The notes: generated by a model from the letters alone, not told the origin. A stretch of DNA of 64,000 nt from Rhynchonema sp. JSB1_4 (GCA_030248065.1 JASAMV010008455.1:22902-86901), one strand, 5' to 3'; counted from the stretch's first letter, positions 49,345 through 63,070 are shown. Numbers and translations are program-made.

Positions 49345-50715
49345 GTAATGCTTTTGGATAAGCATCATGCGTCCGACAGAACGCATGAACCACCGGTCAG
49401 TATAGAGCTCCGCTGGGCCTCTGGTACCCAGCAACTTTGATGTCAGAAGTCAGCTAATGGAAGGGGCGTGACTCAGCTGAGTCAGACACGTAGTCGTTGC
49501 CTAGGTATGAATTCTGGTAAACATCTGCTGAACAGAACTTCTTTGTACCTGCTGATTTTCTGCAATTCAGACTTTCTGGTCTGCGTTTCTCAAGCAAGTC
49601 GATCCAGCACTACCTGAAACTTTTGCCCGTGGGCAGAAAATTGAACTTGTGTGATGCAATCGCCTGGAACTCTGCAGAACTTCCAGGAGCATTTTTAACC
49701 TGTAAGGTGTTCTGTGTACATCTGGCTAGCACAAACAACACTGCATTGTAGTACAAATCGTAACCTGTGTACAAGCGAAAACGTTTTCCAGTTATCGAAC
49801 AACAGGCACACCAGAAAATGTTTCTGGCCTGTAAATTTGTCAAAAATATGCATACGGGAAAGGAGAATACAGCACAGCAAAGTGCATGACCATCTGTGCT
49901 GGACACGTTGTTTCCAGACACATTTTGTTGTTCCAAATTTTGAATTATGTCATATACGAAACACAGTTTTTGTTCTGTCCATTATTTTGGTCTACCATCA
50001 TGTTTACTGGAATTTATATGGGCAAAATATCCTAATCGCCACCTACTCGGTCCTGCTGTGTGTACACACGTATGTATGTATACATACCTATACCTAAGCG
50101 TCACATCACATGTTTACATACGCCGTAGGAGGAGAATCAAATGTCTATCTGCAGGAATACAAATTTTAGATTTTGCACTGATGTCCAAATGGCAGGATCC
50201 TCAAATTTTCTGACCTTGTTTCAATATTATAAACTGGAAGGAACGGTGTTCCTCCGCTGTGCAGAGTGCTACCACGTGCGCACACAGGGCTTTTATTTAG
50301 TCTGAGTGCAACCTTATGTGTGACTCAGCGGGTCGTGTTATTCTGTGCATTATGATGTCGCAGTCACAAGGTTGTTCTGGTTGAGTTCCGGTTCCTGCAC
50401 GAATGCTTGGTACTGAAACACATGCGCACACGTAGGACCCTTTTTGGAGGATATATTTATTTTATATTTTATAGTTGATGAATTTGTACATACTACCCGC
50501 ATCTTCGTTGTGCATTGTGAAATACACATCATCTGCTGAATATTATTTGGTATTTTTGTTTTTTCAAATTCTTGAACTTTTTCAATCAAAATGCCACCTT
50601 GATAACGAATTCCAGTGTTATCCCACAATTAAAATGTTTGTAAAATTGCAAAGCATTTTCAGATGGCCATTGTTTATCTCAAAACGTCAAAATAAATCAA
50701 AAATAAACCACGAAA
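49345..50715. other. No gene recognised
   Basis: Region upstream of the TTLL gene. Overlapping open frames on both strands at 49610-50213 lack splice signals and family resemblance. Confidence 0.5.
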
Positions 50716-53700
50716 ATGTCAGTGATGACTGCCAAACGTCCTGTTCAATCAGCAAGCACTGGCAATGCTTGGACAAGTAAACAAGTAGAACCTATGAAAC
50801 ATCAGTCAGCCACGCAAACGCCAGTGGACCCAGATCTACAGGACGCAAAATACATGAATGGAAACAGCACGGCTCAGAGAGAGGTAGAAATTCAGGTTCG
50901 TGGTTTATATGGCCCAACAAATCGGGCTGCACTGTAATAACGTGGATTTTTGCCTCAGTAATTTGTTCACCGGTCTCAAACTTTCGCACTGACCGGTGGT
51001 GCATCAGGTCGTAGTCAGTGCACCAAACGCTAATTCGCCTGTTTCCACTTCTACACGTGACGTTTTGCATCTTGATCATCTGGATACAGCTTGAGAAAAA
51101 AGTTTCAGTTTCAATTAAGTTAGTCAGTCAGCATTAGTGGGGAACACACACGAATATTTTTCGCATTGGTGAGAAAAAAACGCTAATTTCGTGTTCGCGG
51201 GAGGAGTGATAATATCAGCGGTGTCTGCGCTGTGTCTTAACAGGTTTCATCAGTGTTAACACAGTCTGACAGCACAGTTCCGCCCACAAAGTTTGTTATC
51301 TGCTGCTGAGCCTGGTAACGCAGCCTGCAGCAAGTTTAGTGATTTCATAGGAAGTCACAGACAGATCAGCATAGGCAGGAATCAAAAGTTTTAGGCAATG
51401 TTCCTAGGCAATTAGGCAAACTTCGAATTGTCGTTATGTGAGTGCTTTACTCAAACAGCGCCAATTATTTCCATAACCATTCAGATGCCCAACATGCCAC
51501 AACCGTGTGCGCCCGCTCCAAGCAAGTCCGCCTCAATCGCCGGGGTATCGGATTTGTCGGACACCGCTGGATCCGGCTCGGATTCCGATTTTGAGTCCGA
51601 CCCAAGTGCTCCTACTCATTATTCACCTGCACCAGTTCGCACACAGAATGTGTTCGGGGCCACCAAACGACCCGCTACCACCGTTGCTGTCTTCAATGAA
51701 AACAGGGTGCAGGTATGGCTCCACGAGGGCTTCCTTCGTTTTTTCTAAAGGGACTTTTTCCTTTTGCTATATCCGGTATCCACGCTTGATAAAATCGGTT
51801 CTGGCTTCATTGGACGTGGCTTTTTTTCAAAGCAAAATTTTTGAACCGAACCGACGAGCAAATTGGTTTTGAAATACGGTGTTGCTCAGGGATCCCGCAT
51901 GAATTGATCTTTTATGCGGACCTCGATCGCAGGCTCTCTCGTGTCTTGTCATGGAAGGCACATAATTTCAAGTCAAGCATTAGTGGCCTGCGATAAATCA
52001 CATGTCAGAATCTGGGCCAACAAGGTCCATAGCTGGTGAAATAAATCCTGGTGTGGTCCATTGTTCTGGGCAGCAGGCACAGTGCCGCACTGCACAACTG
52101 AAACTGGCCTTGAACTGCAGGCTCTGGTCCATAATTGCCTACGTAAGGCGCAACAGGGTTTTACCAAATAAGGGTAAATGGGTAACCCACAATTATGCAG
52201 TTGGGGCGTTGGGGGGCATGGGGTAATACTTCCCAACTGCTGGGTATACATACAGTAGCTTTCTTGCTCCAAAACCGATGCCCCAAACTGGCTTGCTAGC
52301 TCCGGTCATCAAGTCAGAAATGTGTTGATTTTAGTACCAAAAATAGCCATTTTATGGTCCAAAATGGCCAAATCCGTTCAAATTTTCTCAGACGTGCACA
52401 AAAATACGCATTTTAAGGATTATTTTAGCATAATTTCGACCAATATCTATACCCCTGTTTTTGACTCCTAGACTATTAGCCCCAAATCGGAGTACCCGCT
52501 AGCTATGTAGCTAGCTTTCTTGCGGCGGACCCCTCCAGCTAGCTATTGAATAGCATTCTTGCACGTACCAGCTATGTATGTACATCACTGGTAAACGCAT
52601 GTTTACCTACTGCCAGATCTGACCCTTTTAGGTGTCCATAGGATGAAACTGAACATCCCCTTATAATCCTGCAGGTGCCCCGTTCTTTCACGCGCAATTT
52701 GTCGAACAGCCCCAGTCCGCAAGTGCCTAATCGTAGTCGTCGCGTGATAAGCGGTCGTGGCAATCCACGCACAAGTCACTCACCACACACACGGCTGCCA
52801 CAACCTTTGGTCGGATCACCAGGTGATGTTTCAATGTTTGGTCAGGGCGAATTTGGAATTTTGTCTCAAGGTGTCCCGCATATGACACCTTGATCAATGA
52901 AAACCAACCATTCAACCAACACTGAGAATGAACCTGGTAATATACAGCGAGTCGGGTACACATTTGCTCATACCCGTTGTATAATAACGTGTAGTGTACA
53001 GTATACACGTTTGTAGTTTGAACTTTTGTACATATACCAATTGGTCTTCAATCACTTGTATAGTGGCTGTGTCCGTTATACGGAACACACCCACTGTATT
53101 GATAGCAATGTATGGAGCTTTAGAACAAATATAATCTGGGATCAGAGATGTGCCAGCTTGAGTAATCACATTTTTTTATCTGATGAACTGCTATTCTGCC
53201 TCCACACATCCGCAAGCAGGTGTTCCAACGCACACGTTGTTTGCACGAACGAAGTTCCGAATGTACATAGTTTCAAGTACCTGTTGTTTTTCTCACTTTA
53301 TCTCAGTCGTGTACTGTACCGCATAGTGGCTTGCTGCTGGCGGAACATGGTGGTGTTTCGAATTTTTTTCAAACTTCGTTGCATCAAAAGAAACCTTCAT
53401 CCGGATCGGACTTTGCAGCAGAGCTCATTCATTCGTGTTTGGCGTATTGTTAATCAGCACACTGTGATATTATTAGCATCCACGCATCAGAGAGCTGTCC
53501 ATTGAGATTCACTCCAAGAAATCACTGGAAGGGACATTCCAAGTCGAAGCCCCGGTCCACCGCTTCAAAAAGCATGCGACCCAGATCTTCTGGTTAGTAT
53601 TTTAAAGGACGAAATATTGGGAACAATTGTGTGAAGTTTTTTTTGTTCTGACAAAAGGTCCGCTTTTTTAGTTGCCCAATCTTTGAAAGCCAAACCGAAC

Positions 53701-56700
53701 GTCTATTCAAATTTCTGTGTCAGTCGATACCCGCGACTTTTGGTGACACCGACAAAGAGCGCCAAACACACTTTTTCCGTTACAAAAATTTGTGACGTTC
53801 GAAAAAACGGCACTCACCGCAAGTCTTTGGGTCTGTTGCCAGGTGGGCACATACAGTATACCCAAGTTGTTTTTCCATCAGACTCACATGTAGTGCCAGG
53901 CACCATGTTTCAGTGTGCTGCGCACAAACCATAATCACGCGTTCGCGTGGGCAAGTATCATTCATGATAATGCGAATATTTATGAACTCTGCGTTCGTTT
54001 TGCATATTGACTGCCGAGAGGTGTCCTGTGTGTCCATCATGCACAAATTGCCGATTCCTAATTTAAGTGTTCGACGAGTCAATTATGTTCCTTTATGCCA
54101 TAGCGATCAGAAAATTTTGAAAATAATGGCATAACGTTAGCTAACGGTACTTCCGGCATCCGGAGATTTTTTTAGTTGGCATGAAATATTGTGGTATACA
54201 TGGGTTTGAATGACTTTTTTAATTGCGCAAACCTTCTTTCTGCTTGACGACACTAGTCAAACAGTGAACTTTCGAAACAATAATAGACCTACACATGGTT
54301 CAGATCTACGCACTTTTCCAATTAAACCTTTGGCGCAATGGCCCAAGTGCACCCAAAGCAGGTGCCTAAAGTTCCAAAATTGCTTTGTCATTTGTCAGGA
54401 CAAAGCCCAGTTTTAACCTGTACGGGTAACTGTGCCACCAACCGGTCACAAACAGCACCCAAATGAGCAAAAAGTTTGCTGTGTGTGTATTATTGTCAAA
54501 TAAACCGAGCAGTAATGATTCATAGATAGATACATTACAGTTAGTTCTGTTGTTGTCAGGGAGCCTGGATCCCAAACAATCGATTTTGATGACAACTTTG
54601 TGGGTTTTGATCCGCTGAACCGAGATATGCGCGCATAAGGCGCAATCCAAGCAGCGAATTCTCTACTGGAAACAAAATAATTAGTACTCTTCCCATACCG
54701 CATTCGGCTGTAGCTTATTTCGTCGCATGAACCATTTTGTTTTTTTTTGGAATTTGTCTGGCCAATTCTGTTCGTCCAAGACCTGCCTATTAGTACTTTG
54801 TACAATAATTGCTGCAGCAAAAAGCTGTGCTAGGTTCCTTCCGTGTATCCGCTTTGGTTTCCGACACAATTTTACAATGGACTAAAGTGTGCAACTCGCA
54901 GTGTTGGATTTAGTACACCCCTACCTGAAGCAGAAGGAAAATGCAGTAGGTTCGTCGAAGTCGAAAATTTCCCTGGAAATCAGCGCAGGCAGCAAGTTCG
55001 AACATATTGTATGTGCGTATCTTAATGAGAAAATAGCCTCACACGTCGAACATGAACTAAGTCACGGAACGTGGCATTAAAAACGCCTGAGGAAAAGGTT
55101 TTTTCTTGCCATATTCCGCTTTGGTTGCCACAACAAAAGTGAGTAAAGCATCAGCAAGGTTTATGACTTCGAATTTCCCCGACCTTAATCTAATTCCAAG
55201 CCTCTTGGATTTGCATAAAACTCCTGAAGATCAGCTTCCATTTGTCCCGGACAATAACATAATCCCCGCTCCATGTTGAATAACTGGAGCATCAATTCGA
55301 GCTTTGCTCTCCTATTGCACCATGGTCATGGTTGAATTGAAAACCTGCCCGCGTGTATGTATTTTGTACACACATGCGTCTGTGTATATGAGAGTTTGTA
55401 CAGTATGTAGGTACGTACCTACACGTTTTGTTTTGCAGACACGTCAGGTTTCCAAGGGCTTTAGCAGTAATTAGGGATATTTTCCATCCACAAATAAGCC
55501 TCAAAGCTATACCTAGGAAATTATGGACACTATGTTTTCCCAATATCGATGCTAATGCCATACCATGTTATCAACTTTTAATCCCGGCTGGCTATGCTGG
55601 CACAAGCCTGTCTCTGTGCCTGTTTATGCACCCGTCCACCGATCCTTTTGTTATTGGACAAAAATGGGGTGTGTCTGTTCCTGCTTTGTTTATGTTTTTA
55701 TACAGGGCAACATGTGACTTTAAAATGTTTACGCTTATTGTATATGCAATAAACATAAAAGTTTCTTCTTCGTCGCTTTATCATAAGGCTTCCTACACTG
55801 CTGCGTTTTACGCATACGATTAAAGAATTCTATGTCAGCAGAAGGCTTGGTTCCAAAATTCTATGGTTCTTCGTTAAAATTCTGATATCAGAGCACAATC
55901 TCTTGAGCGCTGGCAAGGAATACGATCAGGCCAAATTTGTAGACCCCCGACTATTCACCAACACCACGACGGCTCGGCGTGCAGGACCACTTCAACCGGT
56001 CAGACCCCCAACAGGGGTCGCCTCACAGCAGGGGTTTGAGGCCAGACCGAGGACTCCACCTACGCCACAGAACACGCGACAGAATGATCCGGAACAGAGA
56101 TTGAATCATTTGAATAGGAGAAGGTATGTCATTGTTTATATATCCATTGTGAAACATCAGTCTGCCTGTATTGACGATTGATGTTTCACTGGTAGTTTTG
56201 CACCGTTGATTAGAAACGTCAACCAATCTGCTTCAGATTTGAATCCGTTGGCAGAGTGGTTACGGTGGACACGTCACGCGCAAAGAGCAATCGTGCGGCG
56301 GTGGCATATTGCTGTCAGAAATTGGGATGGAAAGAGGTTCGACATAACTTTTGTTGATAATGACATGGCCAGGAAGCAAAAAGTGCCTTTTGTGACCTAT
56401 CAGTTTTAACTACTTATCTTTCATTGCCTTGCCGAGCATTTATTTTTGAAAACGTCAAAGGGATTTTTTATGAAACTCCTTTCGCTTACAAATTTCATGC
56501 GTTTGTTTCAACATTGCAGTATCCCGAAGGGCGAGACGACAAGAAACTATGCCATGTCTATTGGCACAACGTCGTGTACCCAGACCTGCGTCAGATTCTC
56601 AAACCAGGCACAAAAGTCAATAAATTCCCTGGTGAGTGCAATTTTCTCAAAGTTGCGATGTTTCATTTTCTGACAAATGGAGAATTTAAAAGAATTCCCT

Positions 56701-59700
56701 TTATTCCTCAGGCATGAATGAGCTTGCCAAAAAAATCTCTCTAACACGCTGCCTTCGCACCATGCAACGTTTGTACCCTGTTGAATTCGACTTCTATCCC
56801 AGATCATGGGTCATTCCAGAACAGCTGGAGAGGTGAGAGATGCTTGACCTTGACAGATCAGGGTACTAGATTCTCAAAGCTGATTATGGACAGGTGACAT
56901 AAGCCATTGGTTGTCAGACGGTCAAGTTTCCTTTGTTATCATGCCCAACGATGTTCACCAGATGGAGACTATCCTTCAATTCAAACAACCAACTTCACTG
57001 TCACCGACCGGTGTTGGCATCAGCATCGTGTTTGATCGCAGCCCTCACCATGTGATCTCTTATGATAACATAATTCAGGGCATTTTTGTGAACTGCAAAT
57101 TGACCAGTCGTTCACATACACTATGGTAATTTTTAACAATAACAGCGTGATCGATTACTTGAAAGACCATTGTACCTATCAAACGTGCACGTGCGCCAAT
57201 GCAGGTTCTACGAAGATTTCGACGAGGCCCGTAAGCAGCGTAAGGAACCGGCACGTCACCGAGAGGAGGATGACGCAAGTAGTGCGTCCGGCTCAGAACA
57301 TGAACACCAACCCAGACCTCAATGGTTCATCGTAAAACCTGATGATGGTTAGACGTGAGATTGTGTTGTTCGAATTTTTTGCGTTTGTGTCGATTGTCAA
57401 TTATCACACAATCGCATGCCAGAACGACTTCTACAGTGAAGACCACTCAAGCCACTCATTGACTATGTGCTTTCAGGTGCACAAGGCGGAGGGATCTACT
57501 TGATTTCACATCCCAATCAACTAAAGGATCGTAAACAGCGCCAAGTCATTCAGGTACTAACGTTGAAAAGTATTAAAAAAGAGTCATCAGCAACGAGGTA
57601 TACGCATACCACATGCTGTACATGGTCCTCTCTCACAGGAGTACATCGCCTATCCGTACCTACTGAAGGACAACCTCAAATTCGACCTCAGGGTCTATGC
57701 AGTCATAAAGAGCCTGAATCCACTGAGCATTTACGTGTCGAAGGAGGGTATGGCCAGGTAATTTTGACTAATTTTAGTGTAGTTCACGCCCATTGTCTAT
57801 TTAGTTAGGATTGTGTTCTCAAAGTACTCAAAATGACACTTTATGTTCGGGAAACTGAAAAATGGGCGCAGGTTTTGACATTTGTGAATGAAGTGTACGC
57901 ATTGACAAGAGTGCGTGATGTTTCAAGCAACATACTTGTTGGGTAAACATGTCTCATTCCAGGTTCTGCACCGAGCGCTATTGCGAACCATCGGAGAGTA
58001 ATCAATACACTGCATTTATGCATTTGACCAATTATTCGCTGAATAAAGAAAACAAAGATTACGTCCATGCCACTGGCCTGCAGGAGAATGGCAATAAACG
58101 ACTGCTAAGCACCGTGTTCCATCAAATGGAAGCCAGGGGTAGGTGTTCTAGTGTGCGTGTAGCGCAAGCGGTTTTGGCTTGGATGGCGGACGCACGGATA
58201 CATGACTTGTGTGGGATGAAGTTTCACAAACCCTAAAAGTTTTGCTGGTTTTCGATTCGCATTGCAGCAAGAAACCCATATAGACGTGCTCAAAAAAGTT
58301 AGCGAAATGCAACACACAAACGTCGGAGCTGTGGGAAAGAAGCATCCCGACATTGAATGAGAGATCATATTTTCATGTTTGTAACCACGTCCTGTGGTAC
58401 CTATGGTTCACAGCACAGGTCACACGTTAGACACATAACTGAAATAATCAGCCCATTAATCTAGGCGTGAATACGCGAAAAATCTGGCACAAAATCAAAC
58501 TGCTCATCGTCAAGACCACGTTGGCAATGGTGCCAGAATTGATGTTGCACTATGAGCACATGTTCAGTGGGACGGTCGGGCCGGGATGCTTTCACGTGAG
58601 TGGCTGACTGTGTGGATTGATGAATTGTGTGCGTATTTGTGCATAAGCCTCTTCTTGACATACAGTACTTAGGCACATTGGTCATCGTCAGTGGGAAGTG
58701 AACACAGTGCCAAGGCACCGTTAGTGGTACACCGTTCTAAAGCAACCAGCTGATGTTTCACTTCGCTCCATGCAAATTCTCAGTTTCAAGACTCTCATCA
58801 ACGATGACAAGCGACCTCAATAAGGTCACACCAATTTCCCATTTTGCGTGTTTTCGCCCATCTTTAAATCATCGCCTGTGCATTCCATAACACCAAGCTA
58901 CACATGAAAATTCGGGACATGTAAAGTCATTCGTGACTGCCCAAAATCTAAACGTCGGCCAACCAGCTGGTGTTTCACACACACGTGCAGATTCTCGGTT
59001 TCGACATTCTCATCAACGACGACCTGCAACCGATGCTGTTGGAGATCAACGCGTGTCCAAGTCTGACCCTGGGCCACGAAGTGAAACATCACTCGACATT
59101 GTCGGACTCCCAGTCTGGGTCGGGTTCGGGCTCAGACTCAGACCCGGACCTGTCGGAGACCAGGACCGAACCCATTGTCTTGCACAGTGTGGTGGATGAA
59201 GCTATAAAGATACCACTTGTTAGGGACACGTTGCTGTTGGTGATGGATGAATTGGGACCGAGGCACAGGGCCGGGTTGGTGATGTTTCATAATTACGGAC
59301 ATGGTTTTGAGAGCTTAGATTTTTTGTGACAGGTAATTTATTATCCTAACCAGTGGGCATGATAACAAGTCGTGATGATACTGCACATGATCTCATCGTT
59401 GAGATATTGGTCCTCCTAACTGCTGCTAACCAAATCGACGAATAACATGAAGCTTTAAAAACATGTGAATTGTGCAGAAATAACCGCTAGCTGCCGTTTT
59501 CAGCTAATTCTTTGATGGGGGAAGTGTGCACCAGGACATCGTCAGTGCAACATTTATTTCTCCACTCACCGAACGCCTTTAATTCCCAGCTCGGCCATCG
59601 AGCGCAGCTCCACGTTCGGGTCGAGTCTGCACAGTTTGGACGACAACGGTTCCAGTATAAGTCGGGAATCGCAGAGTTGTCTGTTCGAGATATTCCCCGG

Positions 59701-60568
59701 CAAATACCAGAGCCTAACGGCGCACATGCTCGTCATTGACAAGGCTGCCTATTTGTTTATGCATTTCATCGACATCAAGAAAACACTCCACATCACTATG
59801 AATGGCTGCAGGAATTTCGCGAGGTGGGCGCTAGTGGTGGGCTTATCGTTTAAATGTTGAAAAAGTAAAGAAAATTACCTGGATAAACAACTTTTATTGT
59901 TTTCAGAAAATGTCGTCTGCTGAGCACACAGCACACGGGTGAAATTGATTCGCTTTACTGCGACTATCTGAGAGCTCAACAGAAACCGGAGATGAAAAAT
60001 GCGGGTTAGTGAACCCTTGGAGTGCACTTCTTTTGAGGAATTACAGTAAGGTTGAAAGCACTGAACTTATTGTACAGGCTTTGTGTGGTGGGTGGTTACA
60101 GTTGGTAAGTAATGAGATTGCGTGTGTTGCTAACATCGCATGCAGATACTAATCAATAAAAATCAACCAGAATTATTTTTTGCTGGTTGGACACCTAGAG
60201 TATGTGATTCCAACAGCAGTGATGTTTCATCAGAAGGCGTTGCAAAATACGTCATTCCGTTGGTTTCCGTTGGAATTCTATCTATATCATTGATTTAATA
60301 CCGATCCTGGGATCCAGGTTTCCCAAGATGATGTTTCATGCACACATTTTCCAAAAAATGGTCAATATTTTTGCGGATGGCAGGTATTCCATTCCACGGG
60401 TTCGTCGACATCCTGCTAGTGCTGGCGCGGCGACACTTTAGCCGAAACGGTAGTCACCCACTTTTGATGGCATTCAATCAGCTGATCGATCATTGTGTGT
60501 CCAAGTTGAGACATCATGGTGTCAGGAGTGCACGATTTAGGCACAAAGCCGTTAGTGAACAATTTTGA
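50716..60568 (+). CDS. Tubulin polyglutamylase, TTLL11-like
   Basis: TTLL enzymes are ATP-grasp ligases that add glutamate chains to tubulin tails; TTLL11 is an elongating polyglutamylase of cilia and spindle microtubules. Exons: 50716-50895, 51485-51712, 52675-52822, 53491-53592, 53672-53842, 55892-56123, 56196-56382, 56520-56631, 56712-56832, 57205-57347, 57477-57553, 57639-57757, 57963-58138, 58465-58595, 58991-59274, 59590-59823, 59907-60004, 60384-60568. They total 2928 nt (975 residues plus stop), phase closing throughout. The first about 400 residues are Ser/Pro-rich and disordered. The catalytic core runs CHVYWHNVVY, VNKFPGM, FYPRSWVIPEQ, WFIVKPDDG, GGGIYLISHPNQL, KFDLRVYAVIKSLNP, ARFCTERY, FMHLTNYSLN, ILGFDILINDD and LLEINACPSL, with the Lys, Asp and Glu/Asn ligands of the family present. 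The choice of TTLL11 over TTLL6/13 rests on KFPGM...ISLTRCLRTMQ and SLNPLSIYVSKEGMARFCTE. An Asp/Ser/Gly insert follows the core. The exon end 56382 and the first exons are the least certain parts. Confidence 0.88.
58742..58830 (+). pseudogene. Decayed partial copy of the next TTLL exon and its acceptor
   Basis: About 89 bp aligned at roughly 75% with 58956-59043, which covers the end of the intron and the first about 53 bases of exon 58991-59274. Shared blocks include CAACCAGCTGATGTTTCAC versus CAACCAGCTGGTGTTTCAC, and CTCATCAACGATGAC versus CTCATCAACGACGAC. In the copy the CAG acceptor has become CAA and the frame is broken by TAA. It is a tandem duplication inside the intron that lost its splice site. 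Confidence 0.75.
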
Positions 60569-60792
60569 GGCACGTTTTAAACATTGGTGCCATGCGTGGA
60601 AATGCGTCCGCCTGCATGATTCATTCGAGCCACACTAATCACCCGAATCAAGGTTCGGTTCACATTCCCTCAAGATTCGATAAAAAAAATATATCAGTTA
60701 AAACTGTGATAAAAGGCTAATACAAAATAAAGGAAACAAATATATCAGTTTCAAAGAATAGCATACGGACAATGAAATATGCTCATGCAGGT

Positions 60793-61131
60793 AATGATCG
60801 GTATCGACGGCAGCATCCAAAATGGATCGTCAAATGACCAGAACAACACCAATGCAAATGCCACGACACCGCACAACAGCAACAACAACACTTCTGAAAA
60901 CAACAATAATAACAACAACAGCGAGAATGAAATTCAAGAGATATACATGCTGCCACAACGTGCGCCACCCATTATTTGGAGACAATCTGCCGGCAGCACA
61001 CGCAAACGTCAACTACAGACGCTGTCCAAGTCCGCCACCACGCCCCATTTCGCCAACCACAGCAGCAGTGGTAGTCCGACGAGGCTGGGCAACCAGCCGG
61101 CTGAACACTTTCTGCCGAAAATCAGAATTTG
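60793..61131 (+). CDS. Asn-rich exon, possible alternative TTLL C-terminus
   Basis: Follows a CATGCAG acceptor and runs open for 112 codons to TGA. It encodes a Gly/Ser/Asn/Thr-rich low-complexity stretch (NNNNNNNS), then IQEIYMLPQRAPPIIW and a Ser/Pro/Arg tail. It could be joined in phase 0 to the last TTLL exon by a GTCAGG donor near 60522, replacing the terminal residues, or belong to an unread gene. Another frame across the same DNA is also open but of poorer composition. Confidence 0.4.
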
Positions 61132-61201
61132 ACAAGAATGTGAGTGCGTCGAAATGCCTGTTGATAATCTGGACTACATGTATTTATTTATCTTATTTAT
61201 T

Positions 61202-61555
61202 TACATACAGTACCTTTTTCTTCAACGGGGTTGCACGTTGCAGCAATCGAGTTTCAGTTACTTTCAGATCAAAACTGATTATCGTGATTGGGACACAAGT
61301 ATCGATATTCTTCTTTTGTAAGATATCGATTACATTCTGGCACTTATAGGTCGTAACTGTTGAAGCGCGCTTTTAATCTGAATTTAGATTAAAAGCGCGC
61401 ACCAACAATTACAACCTCAGGTACCAAACGAACACAAGAAAATTGTAATCGACTTTAATCCTAAAAATTACAAAGATTGATACTCGTGGTAATCAGTTTT
61501 AACCTGAAAGTAACTGAAACTCGATTGCTTTACCACGTTGAAGAACAAAATGTAA
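61202..61555. mobile_element. 0.35-kb foldback element
   Basis: Arms share TTCTTCAACG, GCAATCGAGTTTCAGTTAC and further blocks in inverse order. The centre has a perfect palindrome of GCGCGCTTTTAATCTGAAT type. Edges TACAT on the left and its inverse on the right; a TA target is possible. Confidence 0.75.
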
Positions 61556-62689
61556 TATAATAGTGGTTGTTGAAAATAGTGTTACATATGTAGAAATTGC
61601 GATCGCTTCAGGCGGCGATATGGTAATATTTTCAAACATTTTCGACAGAGTTCTTCGGGGCTTTAGTTAAAGTCTCATTGCTTACACTTTTACAGAGGTA
61701 TTACGTATCCTGGTTTTGACGGTTCCTACATGTGGGGCTCTGAGTCTGATTGTCTGGTTAGCTTTACTGTCGAATTATCTACAAATCCTTGTTATTTAGA
61801 TTCACATACAAATGTTGTTAGAAAGCAATTGTACCTATCGTGTCGCGCTTTTGCTGCTTCATGAGATCTGCTCAATATCAAAAGAAATACATGGTTTTTC
61901 GATGATTATGTTCATTGATATTTTATTGCTTCATGATTTTCTTGCGGGGTTTTTTTTCAAATGTACTCGTATGTAGCCAGGTGGTTTTACCCATGTAACA
62001 TGTGCATTTCTACTTGATGCGTTGATCTTGAACTTGCTCTGTGATTGTTAGACAAAAATATATGTTGTTCTGAGAGTTGTGCATCAGCACGCGCCTTCAA
62101 AACGGTTGCTCCACAAGCTGCAAACAGCTTAACTACATACAGTGATTTTTTGCGTTTTTGCCCAATTTATATTTGTAAAATAAAGCGTACAATTTCGTTC
62201 TAAGGAAGCATGATTTGTCACAGGGCAAGATTTATTCACAAAAAAAACAAAATTTATAAAATTTCAAACTATGTAAACCTCAAAATACTGCACATGCTTC
62301 GTGGCAGTCAGAAGAAATCACAATCACGAACAGAGGAATTTTTCGTATAAAAGGACACAAAAGAGTTGAAAACTTCATTGGCGCAAAAAAAATCAGACAC
62401 CGTATCCAGGGACTAAAACTACAAATTTGGAGTAAATTTTTATTTATAAAAATAGTCGCAATCGTAAAAGATGATCGTATGTAATCAAACTTCGCAGTCG
62501 GTCTGGTTTTCGTTGATCTTGCAGCGCAGTGTGAAACATGACGCATTCAGCCTACAGCAGCAGATTGGTATTGATGTTTCACGCACCACACAAGTGTATC
62601 ATAACTGATCCCAGACCGAGACGAACTTAGAGACAAGACGTGAAAGCACGATGACGTTTCACAATATTCGAAATTTAAAAAATAATTGA
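61556..62689. other. No gene recognised
   Basis: AT-rich stretch lying between the 3' end of a plus-strand exon and the 3' end of a minus-strand exon; presumably 3' untranslated and intergenic sequence. Two motif copies lie at its right end (62532 degenerate, 62572 exact). Confidence 0.5.
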
Positions 62690-62839
62690 TCAAAATTTTT
62701 CATCCGTATTCGCCTGTTGTTGCCTTTGTCTGTTGTTATTGCCATTTGAGTCGTCCGAATTTGATCCCGGCGATGGGGTACCGCTGCTCGGGGGTGGTGC
62801 GAACGTGTTCGCATCAAGCACGGGGCGACCACGGCTGAT
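62690..62839 (-). CDS. C-terminal exon of an unread minus-strand gene
   Basis: A 150-nt terminal exon: ATTCAG acceptor above 62839, then SRGRPVLDANTFAPPPSSG, a Ser/Pro/Asp/Asn-rich run, NNNRQRQQQ, and TGA at 62692-62690. Low complexity of this kind suits a disordered C-terminus. Upstream exons would be to the right; none was identified with confidence. Confidence 0.45.
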   Translation of the reverse strand: MSRGRPVLDANTFAPPPSSGTPSPGSNSDDSNGNNNRQRQQQANTDEKF

Positions 62840-63070
62840 CTGAATGGTTATAAGCGCTATGAATGATTGAAACATAAGCGCGCGGCAGAGAACTTTGTCG
62901 TAAAACGCAGTCTGATCCAACTACTGTATAATGCTGAAAAACTTCGCCATATCAAAGCATGATTCACAGTTGATGTGACCCATCGCCAACACTGCAGCGC
63001 ATGCTAAACCTAGAATTTTTATGCAACGTGTATCATATCTATTTTTGTTAAGCCATTGATGCAAACGATT

